Shown: positions 33,997 through 42,326, counted from the stretch's first letter. The stretch: DNA of 64,000 bases from JBBDRJ01 sp963766295 (GCA_963766295.1 CAVXYW010000002.1:1178001-1242000); one strand, 5' to 3'. The notes: generated from the sequence alone by a model not told the origin. Numbers and translations: made by a program.

Positions 33997-34550
33997 CAGA
34001 CCGTTGCTTGGGAGCGGATCTCTTCGAACTTGGCCGGGCCGATACCGGGCACGTCGAGAAGGTCCTCCAGCCTTTGGAACCCACCGTTCTTCGCCCGGTG
34101 ATCGATGATCCGCTGTGCCAGAGCCGGACCGATGCCCGGCAGCCCGTCGAGCTCGGCCAACGACGCTGTGTTGAGGTTGATCAGTCCGGACCCATCAGTC
34201 GCGCCCTCCGGACCACCGCCTTCGGTGGGTGGGCCGGGAACCAGGACTTTGTCGCCGTCCTTGACCTTGGCGGCAAGGTTGAGGGCGTCCAGATTCGCGT
34301 CGGACTTAGCGCCACCGGCCTTGCGCACGGCTTCGTCCACGCGCGCGCCGTTGGGCAACTCGTAAAGCCCGGGCCGGACGACGGCTCCGGCAACGTGGAC
34401 GAAGATGCCGCGCGGTGCCTTCTTCGTGTCCGGCTTCGGCGAGGACAAACTCACCGATTGGGGTTTTGGCTTCGCACGCATCGCCACTCCGTAGCCACCG
34501 GCCAAGCCGACGGCAGCGAGAACGGCAACACCGACGACAATCCTCCGCAT
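33996..34550 (-). CDS. comEA: DNA receptor ComEA (SLBB and helix-hairpin-helix)
   Basis: The 184-residue protein binds double-stranded DNA at the cell surface during transformation. An N-terminal membrane anchor (RRIVVGVAVLAAVGLAGGYG) is followed by a soluble-ligand-binding SLBB domain (IFVHVAGAVVRPGLYELP), a Gly/Pro linker, and two HhH motifs (LDGLPGIGPALAQRII and LLDVPGIGPAKFEEI). The INLNTASLAEL stretch is the ComEA hallmark. ATG at 34550 is preferred over TTG at 34583, because it gives a clean anchor start. It lies 110 bases after the leuS stop. Confidence 0.9.
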   Translation of the reverse strand: MRRIVVGVAVLAAVGLAGGYGVAMRAKPKPQSVSLSSPKPDTKKAPRGIFVHVAGAVVRPGLYELPNGARVDEAVRKAGGAKSDANLDALNLAAKVKDGDKVLVPGPPTEGGGPEGATDGSGLINLNTASLAELDGLPGIGPALAQRIIDHRAKNGGFQRLEDLLDVPGIGPAKFEEIRSQATV

Positions 34551-34660
34551 CGGGAGGTTTGAAGGAAGACCTTCCTCCGCCAAGAGACTCCTAGGGACGG
34601 GGGGAAGGACGGACTTCTAGACGCAGCGCATCTTAGATTCCGGCACCGACGGTGGCCGGT

Positions 34661-37150
34661 TTAGCGCGTAAGGACGTTGACCAAGCGCGGCGGCTTGACG
34701 ATGACCTTCGTCGGCTTGCCACCGTCGAGGTAGCGCTGCACCTGATCGGAGGCAAGAGCAGTAGCTTCGGCGTCCTGTTCCGAAATGTTTGCTTCGACCT
34801 CGATGCGATCCCGCACCTTGCCGTCGACCTGCACGACCATCGTTACGCGATCCACGGCCGCCAGCGCCGGATCGGCCGCCGGCCACTTGCGTGCGTGGAT
34901 CGATCCCTCGCCGCCGATCCTTTCCCATAGCTCTTCGGTCAGGTAGGGAGCGATGGGAGCCAACGTGTGCAACAGGACCTCGGCTCCCTCGCGCAACTCC
35001 TCGGCCGGTGCCGACTTGGACGATGCCAGTGTCCGTTGCAGCGTCATCATCTCGGAGATCGCCGTGTTGAACGCGAACCTCTCGTAACGCTCCGTGATCG
35101 CGGCCAACGACCGATGGACGGTCTTGCGTAACTCGCTGTCCCCAGAAGCCGGACCTGCGCCCCTCATCGAGTCGGCGTTGTTGTCGACGAACTTCCACAC
35201 GCGCTCGCAGAAGCGATACGCCCCAACTACCGCGTCGGCACCCTCGGGCGGCCAGTCGTAGTCGTCCTCGGGCGGCCCGATGAACAGGATGAAGACACGT
35301 AGTGCGTCGGCGCCGTACTTGTCGAGGACCTCCTCGGGCGCAACCACGTTGCCGAGGGACTTCGACATCATCTTCCCGCCCTTGCGGATCGTCCCCTGAT
35401 TCATCAGCCGGCGGAAGGGCTCGTGGTGCTCGGTCAGGCCCAGGTCGTACAGGAACTTCGTTATGAAACGCGCGTAGATCAGGTGCATCACCGCGTGCTC
35501 GATGCCGCCGATGTATTGATCGACCGGCATCCAGGCATTTGCGATCGCCGGGTCGAAGATCGCCTCTTCGTTTCTGGGGTCGGTGAAGCGCAAGAAGTAC
35601 CAGGACGAATCCATGAAACCGTCCATCGTGTCCGTCTCGCGCCGCGCCGGGCCCCCGCACTTCGGACACGTCGTGTTGACCCAATCGCCTGCGCTCGCCA
35701 GCGTCGGAACCTGGTCTTCGGTGGGTTGGTACTCGACGTCCAGCGGGATCTCCAAGGGAAGGTCTTCGTCCGACAGCGCGACGAGGCCGTCCTTCTCGCA
35801 ATAGACGATCGGGAACGGCGTCCCCCAGTACCTTTGGCGCGAGATAAGCCAGTCGCGCATCCGATAGTGCGTCTCGGCTCGCCCGATCCCCTTCTCCTCC
35901 AGCCATTCGTTCACACGTGCGATCGCTTCGCGCACATCGGAATCGGACTCGCCGACGCGCGACGGCGTACCGTCGAAGGCGCCGGAGTTCACCATCACGC
36001 CGTCGCCCACATAGGACTCGGCCATCGAGTCGCCGTCGATCGATTCGTCCTCGGGCGCGATTACGACACGCACCGGCAACCCGAGCTGCCGCGCGAACTC
36101 GAAGTCGCGTTGATCGTGCGCGGGCACGGCCATGATCGCGCCCGTCCCGTACTCCATCAGCACATAGTCGGACGCGTAGACCGGAATCTTCTCGCCGTTG
36201 ACGGGATTGACCGCGTAGGCACCCAGATCGAAAGCCTTCCGTTCGCGCTCGACGGCCATGCGCTCGATCTCGGTCGTTCGTCGCACTTCGTCCAGAAATG
36301 CAGCGAACTCTTTCGACCTACCGGATCGTTCGGCGAGCTTCGCCGCCGTCGGGTGCTCAGCGGCAAAGACGAAGAACGTCACGCCCCAGAGCGTGTCCGG
36401 GCGCGTAGTGAAGATCGGGATCTCGTCCTCCGTCTCGTCGATCGTGAAGGTCACGACGGCGCCTTGCGACTTTCCTATCCAGTTGCGCTGCTGAACCAGA
36501 ACGGCTTCGGGCCACTCGAGCTCGTTCATGTCTTCCAGTAGCCGGTCCGCGTAGTCGGTGATCTTGAAGAACCACTGCTCGAGATCTCTGACCTCGGGCA
36601 CCGTGTCCTCGTGCCGCCAGCAGAACCCGGACGAGATCTGCTCGTTCGCCAGAACTGTGTGGCACTTGGGACACCAATTGACCTTCGCCGGCTTGCGGTA
36701 TGCCAAACCACGCTCGAATAGACGCAGGAAGAGCCACTGGTTCCACTTGTACTGCTCGACATCACTGGAAGCGAAGCTGCGATCCCAGTCGTAGGAGATG
36801 GCGAGGCGCTTGCACGATTTCGTGAATTGGGCGATGTTTTCGTACGTCCACGTCTTCGGATGGATCCCGCGCGTGATCGCGGCGTTCTCGGCCGGCAATC
36901 CCAGGGCGTCGTAACCGAACGGATGCAGTACGTCGTGGCCCTTCATCCGCCAGTACCGCGCAATCGCGTCTCCGATGCCGGCGAAGTTCTCGACGTGGCC
37001 CATGTGCATGTCGCCGGATGGATAGGGGTACATCTCGAGGACGTACTTCTTCTCAGCCGACGGTACGCGCGGCGCAGCCCAGGCCTTTTCGGACTCCCAT
37101 CGCGGGAGCCACTTATCCTCGAGCGCTTTGAAGTCGTAGGGTTCCGCCAT
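34661..37150 (-). CDS. leuS: Leucyl-tRNA synthetase
   Basis: The 829-residue class Ia synthetase charges tRNA-Leu. HMGH (residues 49-52, in YPSGDMHMGHVEN) is the HIGH motif; CP1 editing domain follows with TTRPDTLWGVTFFV; zinc-binding cysteines occur in CPKCH and CPKCGG; MMSKSLGNV is the KMSKS loop; the anticodon domain is C-terminal. The ATG at 37150 has two nearly identical TTTAGGAGA repeats upstream (37161-37183 region), the nearer being a usable Shine-Dalgarno sequence. Expression is very likely controlled by the leucine-codon attenuator located at 37182-37280. Confidence 0.96.
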   Translation of the reverse strand: MAEPYDFKALEDKWLPRWESEKAWAAPRVPSAEKKYVLEMYPYPSGDMHMGHVENFAGIGDAIARYWRMKGHDVLHPFGYDALGLPAENAAITRGIHPKTWTYENIAQFTKSCKRLAISYDWDRSFASSDVEQYKWNQWLFLRLFERGLAYRKPAKVNWCPKCHTVLANEQISSGFCWRHEDTVPEVRDLEQWFFKITDYADRLLEDMNELEWPEAVLVQQRNWIGKSQGAVVTFTIDETEDEIPIFTTRPDTLWGVTFFVFAAEHPTAAKLAERSGRSKEFAAFLDEVRRTTEIERMAVERERKAFDLGAYAVNPVNGEKIPVYASDYVLMEYGTGAIMAVPAHDQRDFEFARQLGLPVRVVIAPEDESIDGDSMAESYVGDGVMVNSGAFDGTPSRVGESDSDVREAIARVNEWLEEKGIGRAETHYRMRDWLISRQRYWGTPFPIVYCEKDGLVALSDEDLPLEIPLDVEYQPTEDQVPTLASAGDWVNTTCPKCGGPARRETDTMDGFMDSSWYFLRFTDPRNEEAIFDPAIANAWMPVDQYIGGIEHAVMHLIYARFITKFLYDLGLTEHHEPFRRLMNQGTIRKGGKMMSKSLGNVVAPEEVLDKYGADALRVFILFIGPPEDDYDWPPEGADAVVGAYRFCERVWKFVDNNADSMRGAGPASGDSELRKTVHRSLAAITERYERFAFNTAISEMMTLQRTLASSKSAPAEELREGAEVLLHTLAPIAPYLTEELWERIGGEGSIHARKWPAADPALAAVDRVTMVVQVDGKVRDRIEVEANISEQDAEATALASDQVQRYLDGGKPTKVIVKPPRLVNVLTR

Positions 37151-37181
37151 CTCGCCGTCGGTTCTCCTAAAGATCTCTCCT

Positions 37182-37217
37182 AAAGAAAAACCTCCCGCAC
37201 AAGTCGAGCGAGAGGTT
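37182..37217 (-). terminator. Intrinsic terminator of the leuS attenuator
   Basis: On the minus strand AACCTCTCGC (37217-37208) pairs with GCGGGAGGTT (37198-37189), 10 bp with one T-G pair and a 9-base loop, followed directly by TTTCTTT. It ends about 30 bases before the leuS start, so when formed it should stop transcription before leuS. Confidence 0.8.
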
Positions 37218-37247
37218 AGCCGAGCGCCTGATCGTGGCGCCCGGCTA
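37217..37247 (-). promoter_or_regulatory. Leader hairpin starting at the leuS leader-peptide stop codon
   Basis: TAGCCGGGCGCC (37247-37236) pairs with GGCGCTCGGCTA (37228-37217), 12 bp with one G-T pair and a 7-base loop. The first three bases are the leader-peptide stop TAG, so a ribosome terminating there would cover the 5' arm. The last base of the 3' arm is shared with the first base of the terminator stem, making the two structures mutually sensitive. Confidence 0.7.
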
Positions 37248-37280
37248 GGTAAGGCCGAGCAGCAAACCCATATTTCTCAT
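37245..37280 (-). CDS. Leucine-rich leader peptide of leuS
   Basis: An 11-codon frame, MRNMGLLLGLT then TAG, containing four leucine codons of which three are consecutive (TTG CTG CTC), then CTT. It starts 9 bases after a TATACT -10 box and ends exactly where the first hairpin begins, with an intrinsic terminator behind it. This is the standard arrangement of ribosome-mediated transcription attenuation: ribosomes starved of Leu-tRNA stall on the leucine codons and alter RNA folding so that leuS is transcribed. The peptide itself is unlikely to have another function. It is too short to be caught by usual gene finders. Confidence 0.75.
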   Translation of the reverse strand: MRNMGLLLGLT

Positions 37281-37289
37281 CTGCGCATG

Positions 37290-37295
37290 AGTATA
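37290..37295 (-). promoter_or_regulatory. -10 hexamer TATACT for the leuS leader
   Basis: TATACT on the minus strand, 9 bases before the leader-peptide ATG, so the leader mRNA would start within about three bases of that ATG. The core GTATAC is symmetric: on the plus strand it reads TATACG, 8 bases before the M20 peptidase ATG, so the same site could serve both directions. Confidence 0.6.
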
Positions 37296-37305
37296 CGGTG
37301 ACGCG

Positions 37306-38391
37306 ATGGAGAAACGCATCATCGAGCTGACTTCTCAGCTCGTGGCGATCCCGACGCACGAGCAGGAAGCACAAGCCCAAGAGCATCTGGCCGGCGTCTT
37401 AACGGCATGCGGGTTCGAGTGCGAGCTGCAGGAAGTTCTCCCGGATCGGCCGAACCTCATCGCGCGGCGCGGGCACGGCGGACCGTTCCTGTGCTCACAC
37501 ATCGATGTCCATCCGCCGCACGGCCATCCCGACCCCTTCCACGCTCATCAACAGGGATCGCTACTCGTCGGCCGCGGCGTCCTCGACGCGAAGGGGCAGA
37601 TAGCCGCTCTCGTTGCGGCCGTCGAAGCCGAACGCGACAGCCATGCGCTCATCGCGATCTGCTGCGACGAAGAGTTCGCAGGCACCGGCTCTGAGAAGAT
37701 CGAGATCCCGGACGGTCCGTGGTTCGTAGACGGAGGCATCGTCCTGGAGCCGACCGACTTCAAGATCTGCACGGCACAAGCCGGACAGATCGACGTCCGG
37801 GTCGGAGTCTCCGGAACTCCTGCGCACGCTTACGCACCGGAAGAGAGCGGATCGCCGGTCAAAGCCGTCCTGGCAACACTGGAGGAACTCGACACCCTCA
37901 GTTTCCTGAAAGACGAGCATGTGCTCGTCGGACGACCCCGCTCCAACATCGGACTGATAAGCGGAGGCGAGCACGCATGGCGTACTCCGGCTCGAGCGGA
38001 CCTCGAGGTGACGATGGGACTCGTGCCGGGGACCGACCTCAAGAAAGCCGAAGGCGAGGTTCGACGCCGGCTCGACGATGTATCTCGACGCTGGGGTGCT
38101 CGCGGAACGTCGTTCCTATATGAAATCTTCTCGTCGAGTCCAGGGATCGAAGTTCGGCCCGACCTTCCGATCATCGAGCGACTCGCTGCGGCCACCGGTG
38201 AGCCATTCGAACCTGCCGGAGTTCCGTCCTGGACAGATGCAGCGAACCTTCTTCTCTTACACGACCTGCCGTGCGTCGTGTTCGGCGCCGGCGAGCTTGC
38301 ACCGGCACACTCCGACCACGAATGGGTCGCGACCGACGACCTCGTGAGGCTGGCTGAGATCCTCAGAAGACTTCTCGGCGCCAAGAGCTAA
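37306..38391 (+). CDS. M20 family metallopeptidase (ArgE/DapE/CPG2-like)
   Basis: The 361-residue protein has the binuclear zinc hydrolase layout of family M20: SHIDVHPP (first zinc His and catalytic Asp), GRGVLDAKGQIAALVAA (bridging Asp), CCDEEFAGTGS (catalytic Glu pair), a dimerisation domain near SGTPAHAYAPEESG, and the final zinc histidine in APAHSDHEWV. Members deacylate N-acyl amino acids or cleave dipeptides; the substrate cannot be read from sequence. It is divergent from leuS, with 25 bases between its ATG and the leader-peptide ATG, and overlaps the stop of the following minus-strand aminotransferase. Confidence 0.85.
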   Translation: MEKRIIELTSQLVAIPTHEQEAQAQEHLAGVLTACGFECELQEVLPDRPNLIARRGHGGPFLCSHIDVHPPHGHPDPFHAHQQGSLLVGRGVLDAKGQIAALVAAVEAERDSHALIAICCDEEFAGTGSEKIEIPDGPWFVDGGIVLEPTDFKICTAQAGQIDVRVGVSGTPAHAYAPEESGSPVKAVLATLEELDTLSFLKDEHVLVGRPRSNIGLISGGEHAWRTPARADLEVTMGLVPGTDLKKAEGEVRRRLDDVSRRWGARGTSFLYEIFSSSPGIEVRPDLPIIERLAAATGEPFEPAGVPSWTDAANLLLLHDLPCVVFGAGELAPAHSDHEWVATDDLVRLAEILRRLLGAKS

Positions 38392-39485
38392 CGCCGAAGG
38401 ACGTCCTCAAGCGCAGCGAGCAACGTGAGCACGTTTCGTTCGGAGCACGTGTAGCCCATGAGCCCGATGCGCCAGCACTCGCCTTTGAATGGACCGAGGC
38501 CCGCTCCAACCTCGATCCCGTATTCGTTCAAAAGCAGCGATCGCGCGCGGGCTTCGTCGGTTCCTTCCGGAACGCGAACACAGTGGAGCATCGGTAGCCG
38601 GTAGCCATCCGGCGCCACATAGGCGAAGCCACGGTCGACCAAACCCTTCGCCAATAGTGACGCAACGCGCTCATGACGCTCCCATCGCTGGATCAGACCT
38701 TCCGACAGGACGGAGCCGAGCCCGGTATGAAGCGCGGTGAGCATCGATATCGGCGCTGTGTGGTGATACACGCGATCGGTGCCCCAATACCCCTCGAGCA
38801 GCGTGACGTCGAGGTACCAACTCTGCACCGGCGTGCCTCGCGCACGAACGGCCTCGATCGCACGCTCGGAGAAAGTGATCGGTGACAGTCCGGGCGGAAC
38901 CGACAAACACTTCTGTGTCCCCGAATAGCAAACGTCGACTCCCCAACCGTCAACGTCCACCGGCATTCCGGCCAGCGACGTAACCGTGTCGAGAAGGAAC
39001 AACGCTTGGTGCTCTGCGACGAGCGATGCGATCTCCTCGACGGGCTGGGCAACTCCGGTCGAAGTCTCGGCATGAACCAAAGCCAGCACCTTCGCGTTCG
39101 GAGTGGTTTCGAGAGCGGCCCTCACGTCCTGCGCGCGGATGATTTCTCCCCAATCGGTCTCCACGCGTACGACCTCGGCTCCCGCGCGCGAGGCGACCTC
39201 GGTCATCCGTCCGCCGAAGACACCGTTGACGCAGACGATCGCCTTGTCGCCCGGTTCGAGAACATTGACGAGCGCCGCTTCCATCCCTGCGCTCCCCGTC
39301 CCCGAAACGGCGAAGGTCATGCGGTTCGACGTCGAGAACACCTGCCTCAAGCGTTCCGACACTTCATCGAGCAACGTTAGGAACGAAGGATCCAGGTGAC
39401 CGACGAGCGGACGGCCCAGAGCTTGCAGCACTTCGGGTGCAACGTTGGACGGGCCCGGGCCCATCAACAAGCGTTCAGTCGGCAT
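38388..39485 (-). CDS. Class V aminotransferase (alanine-glyoxylate/serine-glyoxylate type)
   Basis: The 365-residue PLP enzyme opens with LLMGPGPSNVAPEVLQALGRPLVGHLDP in parts, the usual start of alanine-glyoxylate and serine-pyruvate aminotransferases. The PLP lysine lies in YSGTQKCLSVPPGL, HAETSTGV binds the substrate carboxylate region, and LLDTVTSLAG carries the PLP aspartate. The likely reaction moves an amino group between alanine or serine and glyoxylate or pyruvate. It starts two bases after the DtxR-type regulator stop. The stop codon overlaps that of the convergent M20 gene. Confidence 0.85.
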   Translation of the reverse strand: MPTERLLMGPGPSNVAPEVLQALGRPLVGHLDPSFLTLLDEVSERLRQVFSTSNRMTFAVSGTGSAGMEAALVNVLEPGDKAIVCVNGVFGGRMTEVASRAGAEVVRVETDWGEIIRAQDVRAALETTPNAKVLALVHAETSTGVAQPVEEIASLVAEHQALFLLDTVTSLAGMPVDVDGWGVDVCYSGTQKCLSVPPGLSPITFSERAIEAVRARGTPVQSWYLDVTLLEGYWGTDRVYHHTAPISMLTALHTGLGSVLSEGLIQRWERHERVASLLAKGLVDRGFAYVAPDGYRLPMLHCVRVPEGTDEARARSLLLNEYGIEVGAGLGPFKGECWRIGLMGYTCSERNVLTLLAALEDVLRR

Positions 39486-39486
39486 G

Positions 39487-40158
39487 TCAGGCCGGGATGC
39501 AGAGCACGTGCGACGCGAGAGTACGCCCGACGGCTACCGACTCACCGTTGCGCAGCACGGTCACGGCGCCTTCGGGATCCCGATCGGCAACGTCGAGCAC
39601 GGCCCCCGGCAGCAACTTGTGCTCCTCGAGATACAGCAGCGTCTCGCGGTTCAGCTCCAAGTCTTCGAGGATGCGATCGATGCGCACCCGGGAGCCCGGC
39701 TCGCAATCCTCGAGCGGGGTCAGATCGTCGATCGGCATCGCCGCCGCGGCTGTTCCGGGGATCGGATTCCCATGCGGACACCGATCGACTCCGCCCAACG
39801 CTGCTCGCATCTTCTCGAACACGACGTCGGACACACCTGGTTCCATGTGACGAACCTCTTCGTCGGACAGATGCCACGGCACGCCGAGCACGTCGACCAA
39901 GTAGCGCTCGATGGTTCTGTGCCTGACGGCTTCTTCAGCGGCCCTCTTGTGCCCGTCGTCCGTGAACTGGATCGAACGGTCGTCCGCGAAGCTGATCAAC
40001 CCCATCCGCTCCATCCGGTGCACCACTTCGGAGGTCGCCGGTGGCGACACGCCGAACCACCGGGCCAGACGGGCTTGCGAAACGCGTTCGCCGATCTCCT
40101 GCAATTCGAAGACGGCCTCGAGATAGGACTCGATGGTGCTGGTTACTTCGCCGCTCAC
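39487..40158 (-). CDS. DtxR/MntR-family metal-dependent repressor
   Basis: The 223-residue regulator has an N-terminal winged helix (LARWFGVSPPATSEVVHRMERMG), a dimerisation and metal-binding domain with MEPGVSD and CPHGNPIPG (the family's conserved Cys/His segment), and a C-terminal SH3-like/FeoA domain. It probably senses Fe2+ or Mn2+ and represses uptake genes. The GTG start at 40158 is supported by a strong GGAGGGG 5-6 bases upstream. A 15-bp palindrome (40184-40198) lies just before this, possibly its own operator. It is coupled with the aminotransferase; the connection is unexplained. Confidence 0.87.
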   Translation of the reverse strand: MSGEVTSTIESYLEAVFELQEIGERVSQARLARWFGVSPPATSEVVHRMERMGLISFADDRSIQFTDDGHKRAAEEAVRHRTIERYLVDVLGVPWHLSDEEVRHMEPGVSDVVFEKMRAALGGVDRCPHGNPIPGTAAAAMPIDDLTPLEDCEPGSRVRIDRILEDLELNRETLLYLEEHKLLPGAVLDVADRDPEGAVTVLRNGESVAVGRTLASHVLCIPA

Positions 40159-40183
40159 TGGCTCCCCTCCGCTCGTAGAGCGC

Positions 40184-40198
40184 GCGGTCTAAGACCGC
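40184..40198. promoter_or_regulatory. 15-bp palindrome upstream of the DtxR-type gene
   Basis: GCGGTCT-A-AGACCGC is a perfect 7-1-7 inverted repeat. It fills most of the 40-base gap between the upstream ATPase stop and the regulator's Shine-Dalgarno sequence. It may be an operator for autoregulation or an RNA hairpin ending the ATPase transcript. No T-run follows it on the minus strand, so the operator reading is slightly favoured. Confidence 0.4.
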
Positions 40199-40732
40199 TT
40201 AGTCGAGCGCTTGCAGCAGTCCTTGCATCCGGTCTTCGACCGATCCCGTCAGAGTTTGGTACTGCACGTCGTATAGCTCGAGGAAGTGCACCATGCGGCG
40301 GTCGATGTCGGCTTGGAAATCCTCATCCATCGGACGAAGCCCGTCGGGCACGATGCCGAATTCGATCGGCAGGTAGAAGACGTCCGTGTACTGCGAACGC
40401 AGGTTGTGTTTGGCGATGGACATGCAGGTGTCCCATAACGCGAACTCCTTGCGCCGCTCTTGGTTCTCCAGAACCCAGCTCGCATAGGCCATGACATCGA
40501 TAAGCGAGCGGTCGCCCACGAAGGACTGGTGGATCATCTCGTTGTAGTACTGCCGCAGGAAGATCAGGGTCTCCGTCTCGACGGTGGCGTCCTTGTCGAG
40601 CTTGAAACCGAGTTCGACGATTTCCCGGGCCACTTCGGGGAGCAGCGGGAGGTCCAGCTTGGGGGCCGCGGCCTCGGCCAGGGTGGTCTTCCCCGTCGAG
40701 AACGAGCCGACTATCGCTACGCGCCTGGTCAT
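40199..40732 (-). CDS. P-loop kinase-like ATPase (AAA_28 type)
   Basis: A 177-residue P-loop protein: VAIVGSFSTGKTTLAEA (Walker A at residues about 8-15), LLPEVAREIVELGF, and SLIDVMAYASWV, with YLPIEFGIVPDGLR in the lid region. The layout resembles the ribosylnicotinamide kinase domain at the C-terminus of NadR and the AAA_28 family, so small-molecule kinase activity is possible, but the substrate is unknown. There is no fused adenylyltransferase domain. A TAGGGT -10 element lies 8 bases before the ATG, so the mRNA may be leaderless. Confidence 0.7.
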   Translation of the reverse strand: MTRRVAIVGSFSTGKTTLAEAAAPKLDLPLLPEVAREIVELGFKLDKDATVETETLIFLRQYYNEMIHQSFVGDRSLIDVMAYASWVLENQERRKEFALWDTCMSIAKHNLRSQYTDVFYLPIEFGIVPDGLRPMDEDFQADIDRRMVHFLELYDVQYQTLTGSVEDRMQGLLQALD

Positions 40733-40740
40733 GGCCGTTC

Positions 40741-40746
40741 ACCCTA
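40741..40746 (-). promoter_or_regulatory. -10 hexamer TAGGGT before the P-loop kinase-like gene
   Basis: The same hexamer as before the DNA glycosylase. It ends 8 bases before the ATG with no Shine-Dalgarno sequence between, suggesting a leaderless transcript. Confidence 0.4.
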
Positions 40747-40826
40747 CCTATCAGGGCCTTTCCGTGGCATCATGAACGCGTCCAGGGGACCGGGACTGTC
40801 CCGGCCTCGAGGCCAGGAGGTTCTAC

Positions 40827-41615
40827 ATGAACGTCACCGTTCATTCCCTGCGCGAGTGGCGCACGCGTGGGGAGAAGTTCGTGATGATCACCGCGTACGA
40901 GGCGTTGACTGCACGCATCTTGGACGAGGCGGGCATTCCCGTTCTGCTCGTGGGTGATTCGCTCGCCAACGTGCAGCTCGGTTACCCGACCACGATTCAG
41001 GTATCGATGGACGAGATGTTGCACCACGCAAGCGCCGTTGCCCGCGGCGCAAACAACGCCTTGCTCATCGGCGATCTGCCCTTCGGCAGCTACTCCACCA
41101 AGGAAGATGCCTTGCGCAACGCCGCGGACTTCCTACGCGTAGGGATGCACGCCGTGAAGCTCGAGGGAGCCGGGCCGAACGTCGAGATCGTCCAGGCCCT
41201 GACCGAGCGTGGCATCCCGGTCATGGGACACCTCGGACTCACTCCTCAGTTCGTCAATGCCTTTGGTGGATTCAAGGTGCAGGGACGAGGCGAAGCTGGC
41301 GACAAGTTGCTCGAGGGAGCCATCCAGCTTCAGGAAGCCGGGCTCTTCTCGCTGGTGCTCGAGTGCGTTCCGTCGAAGCTCGGCAAGCGCGTTACCGAGG
41401 AGCTCGAGATCCCGACCATCGGGATCGGAGCCGGTCCGGACACCGATGCTCAGGTGCTGGTGCTGCACGATCTGCTCGGATTGACACCCGGTCCGTCGGC
41501 ACGCTTCGTGAAGCGTTACGCCGATCTTGCGTCACAGGTGTCGCAGGCCGTGCAGATGTTCGCGAAGGAAGTTAGCGAGGGGATCTACCCGGCCCCCGAG
41601 CACGAATACAAGTAG
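40827..41615 (+). CDS. panB: 3-methyl-2-oxobutanoate hydroxymethyltransferase
   Basis: The 262-residue enzyme adds a hydroxymethyl group from methylene-tetrahydrofolate to ketoisovalerate, the first step to pantothenate and coenzyme A. Signatures: MITAYEALTARILDEAGI, VGDSLANVQLGY (Mg2+ aspartate), GDLPFGSY, KLEGAG, MGHLGLTPQFVNAFGGFKVQG and TIGIGAGPDTDAQVLVLHD. A perfect AGGAGG lies 7 bases before the ATG. The leader has two adjoining inverted repeats, CCGGGAC-T-GTCCCGG (40790-40804) and GGCCTCGAGGCC (40803-40814), directly before the Shine-Dalgarno sequence. No panC or panD is nearby. Confidence 0.96.
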   Translation: MNVTVHSLREWRTRGEKFVMITAYEALTARILDEAGIPVLLVGDSLANVQLGYPTTIQVSMDEMLHHASAVARGANNALLIGDLPFGSYSTKEDALRNAADFLRVGMHAVKLEGAGPNVEIVQALTERGIPVMGHLGLTPQFVNAFGGFKVQGRGEAGDKLLEGAIQLQEAGLFSLVLECVPSKLGKRVTEELEIPTIGIGAGPDTDAQVLVLHDLLGLTPGPSARFVKRYADLASQVSQAVQMFAKEVSEGIYPAPEHEYK

Positions 41616-41618
41616 GAG

Positions 41619-42326
41619 CTACTCCTCCGGACGCAGCGGACGGATCACGTGGAATAGTTCTGCGTGCTCGAAGCCATGCTTCTCGCCGTTGACCTTCATC
41701 CAGCCGCGAATCATAGGATCGACGTCCCAATCGATCTGCGAGGCGTGCGCCTTTAGAGCTTCGATCTTCTTGTCTATCGTCGTCGTGATGTCGACGGCCG
41801 TCGCACCTCCGCCGGGCCCGGAGACGTAGATCTCTCGGCACCCGCGCCAGGGTTCCAGACCCTCCTGCAAGAGCTCGGGAAAGTGGCCCGGCGTTGTTCC
41901 CGCCGTAACGGTTATGTCCAGCGAGGCCTGACCGACCGCGCGGTGATCGGGGTGGTTCACGAAGAACCCGCCGGGTATGGGCTGCGGGTCCGTCACGATG
42001 AACCGGTGAGGACGAGCGCGACGAAATTCGCGAGCGATGTCACGTCGCAGATCGAGCGTTGGCTCGACATAACCGTCCGGATAGCCGAGGAATCGCACAT
42101 CGGTGACGCCAACCACTTGGGCAGCCTTTAACGTCTCTTCTCGTCTGATCGCGGCAAGCTTCTCGCCGAAAAGCTCGGCGTCGGCCGTGCCCGTCGAACC
42201 GTCGGTGACGATGACATAGGTGACGGTCGCGCCCTCTTCGACCCACACGGCGACACTGCCGGCGCAGCTGAATTCGATATCGTCCGGATGTGCTGTTACG
42301 ACGAGAACACGCAATTCCTCACTCAT
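41619..42326 (-). CDS. PIG-L family (LmbE-like) deacetylase
   Basis: A 235-residue zinc deacetylase with the metal-binding AHPDDIEFSCAGSVA and the later HPDHRAVGQ. In actinobacteria the family includes MshB and Mca of mycothiol metabolism, but shorter members such as this also act on other N-acetyl sugars or conjugates, so the substrate is open. ATG at 42326 is preferred over TTG at 42335. A hairpin GGGTATC-AAC-GATACCC spans 42328-42344 just upstream. The gene is divergent from tRNA-Ala and converges on panB with a 3-base gap. Confidence 0.82.
   Translation of the reverse strand: MSEELRVLVVTAHPDDIEFSCAGSVAVWVEEGATVTYVIVTDGSTGTADAELFGEKLAAIRREETLKAAQVVGVTDVRFLGYPDGYVEPTLDLRRDIAREFRRARPHRFIVTDPQPIPGGFFVNHPDHRAVGQASLDITVTAGTTPGHFPELLQEGLEPWRGCREIYVSGPGGGATAVDITTTIDKKIEALKAHASQIDWDVDPMIRGWMKVNGEKHGFEHAELFHVIRPLRPEE

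Noticed and set aside
34584..34660. Intrinsic terminator after leuS
   Set aside because: A compact CCGG-CACC...GGTG-CCGG hairpin overlaps the leuS end, but the loop is very small and no T-run follows.
37151..37280. T-box riboswitch upstream of leuS
   Set aside because: I found no T-box sequence of the TGGNACCGCG type and no specifier loop. The leader peptide, hairpin and terminator explain the region better.
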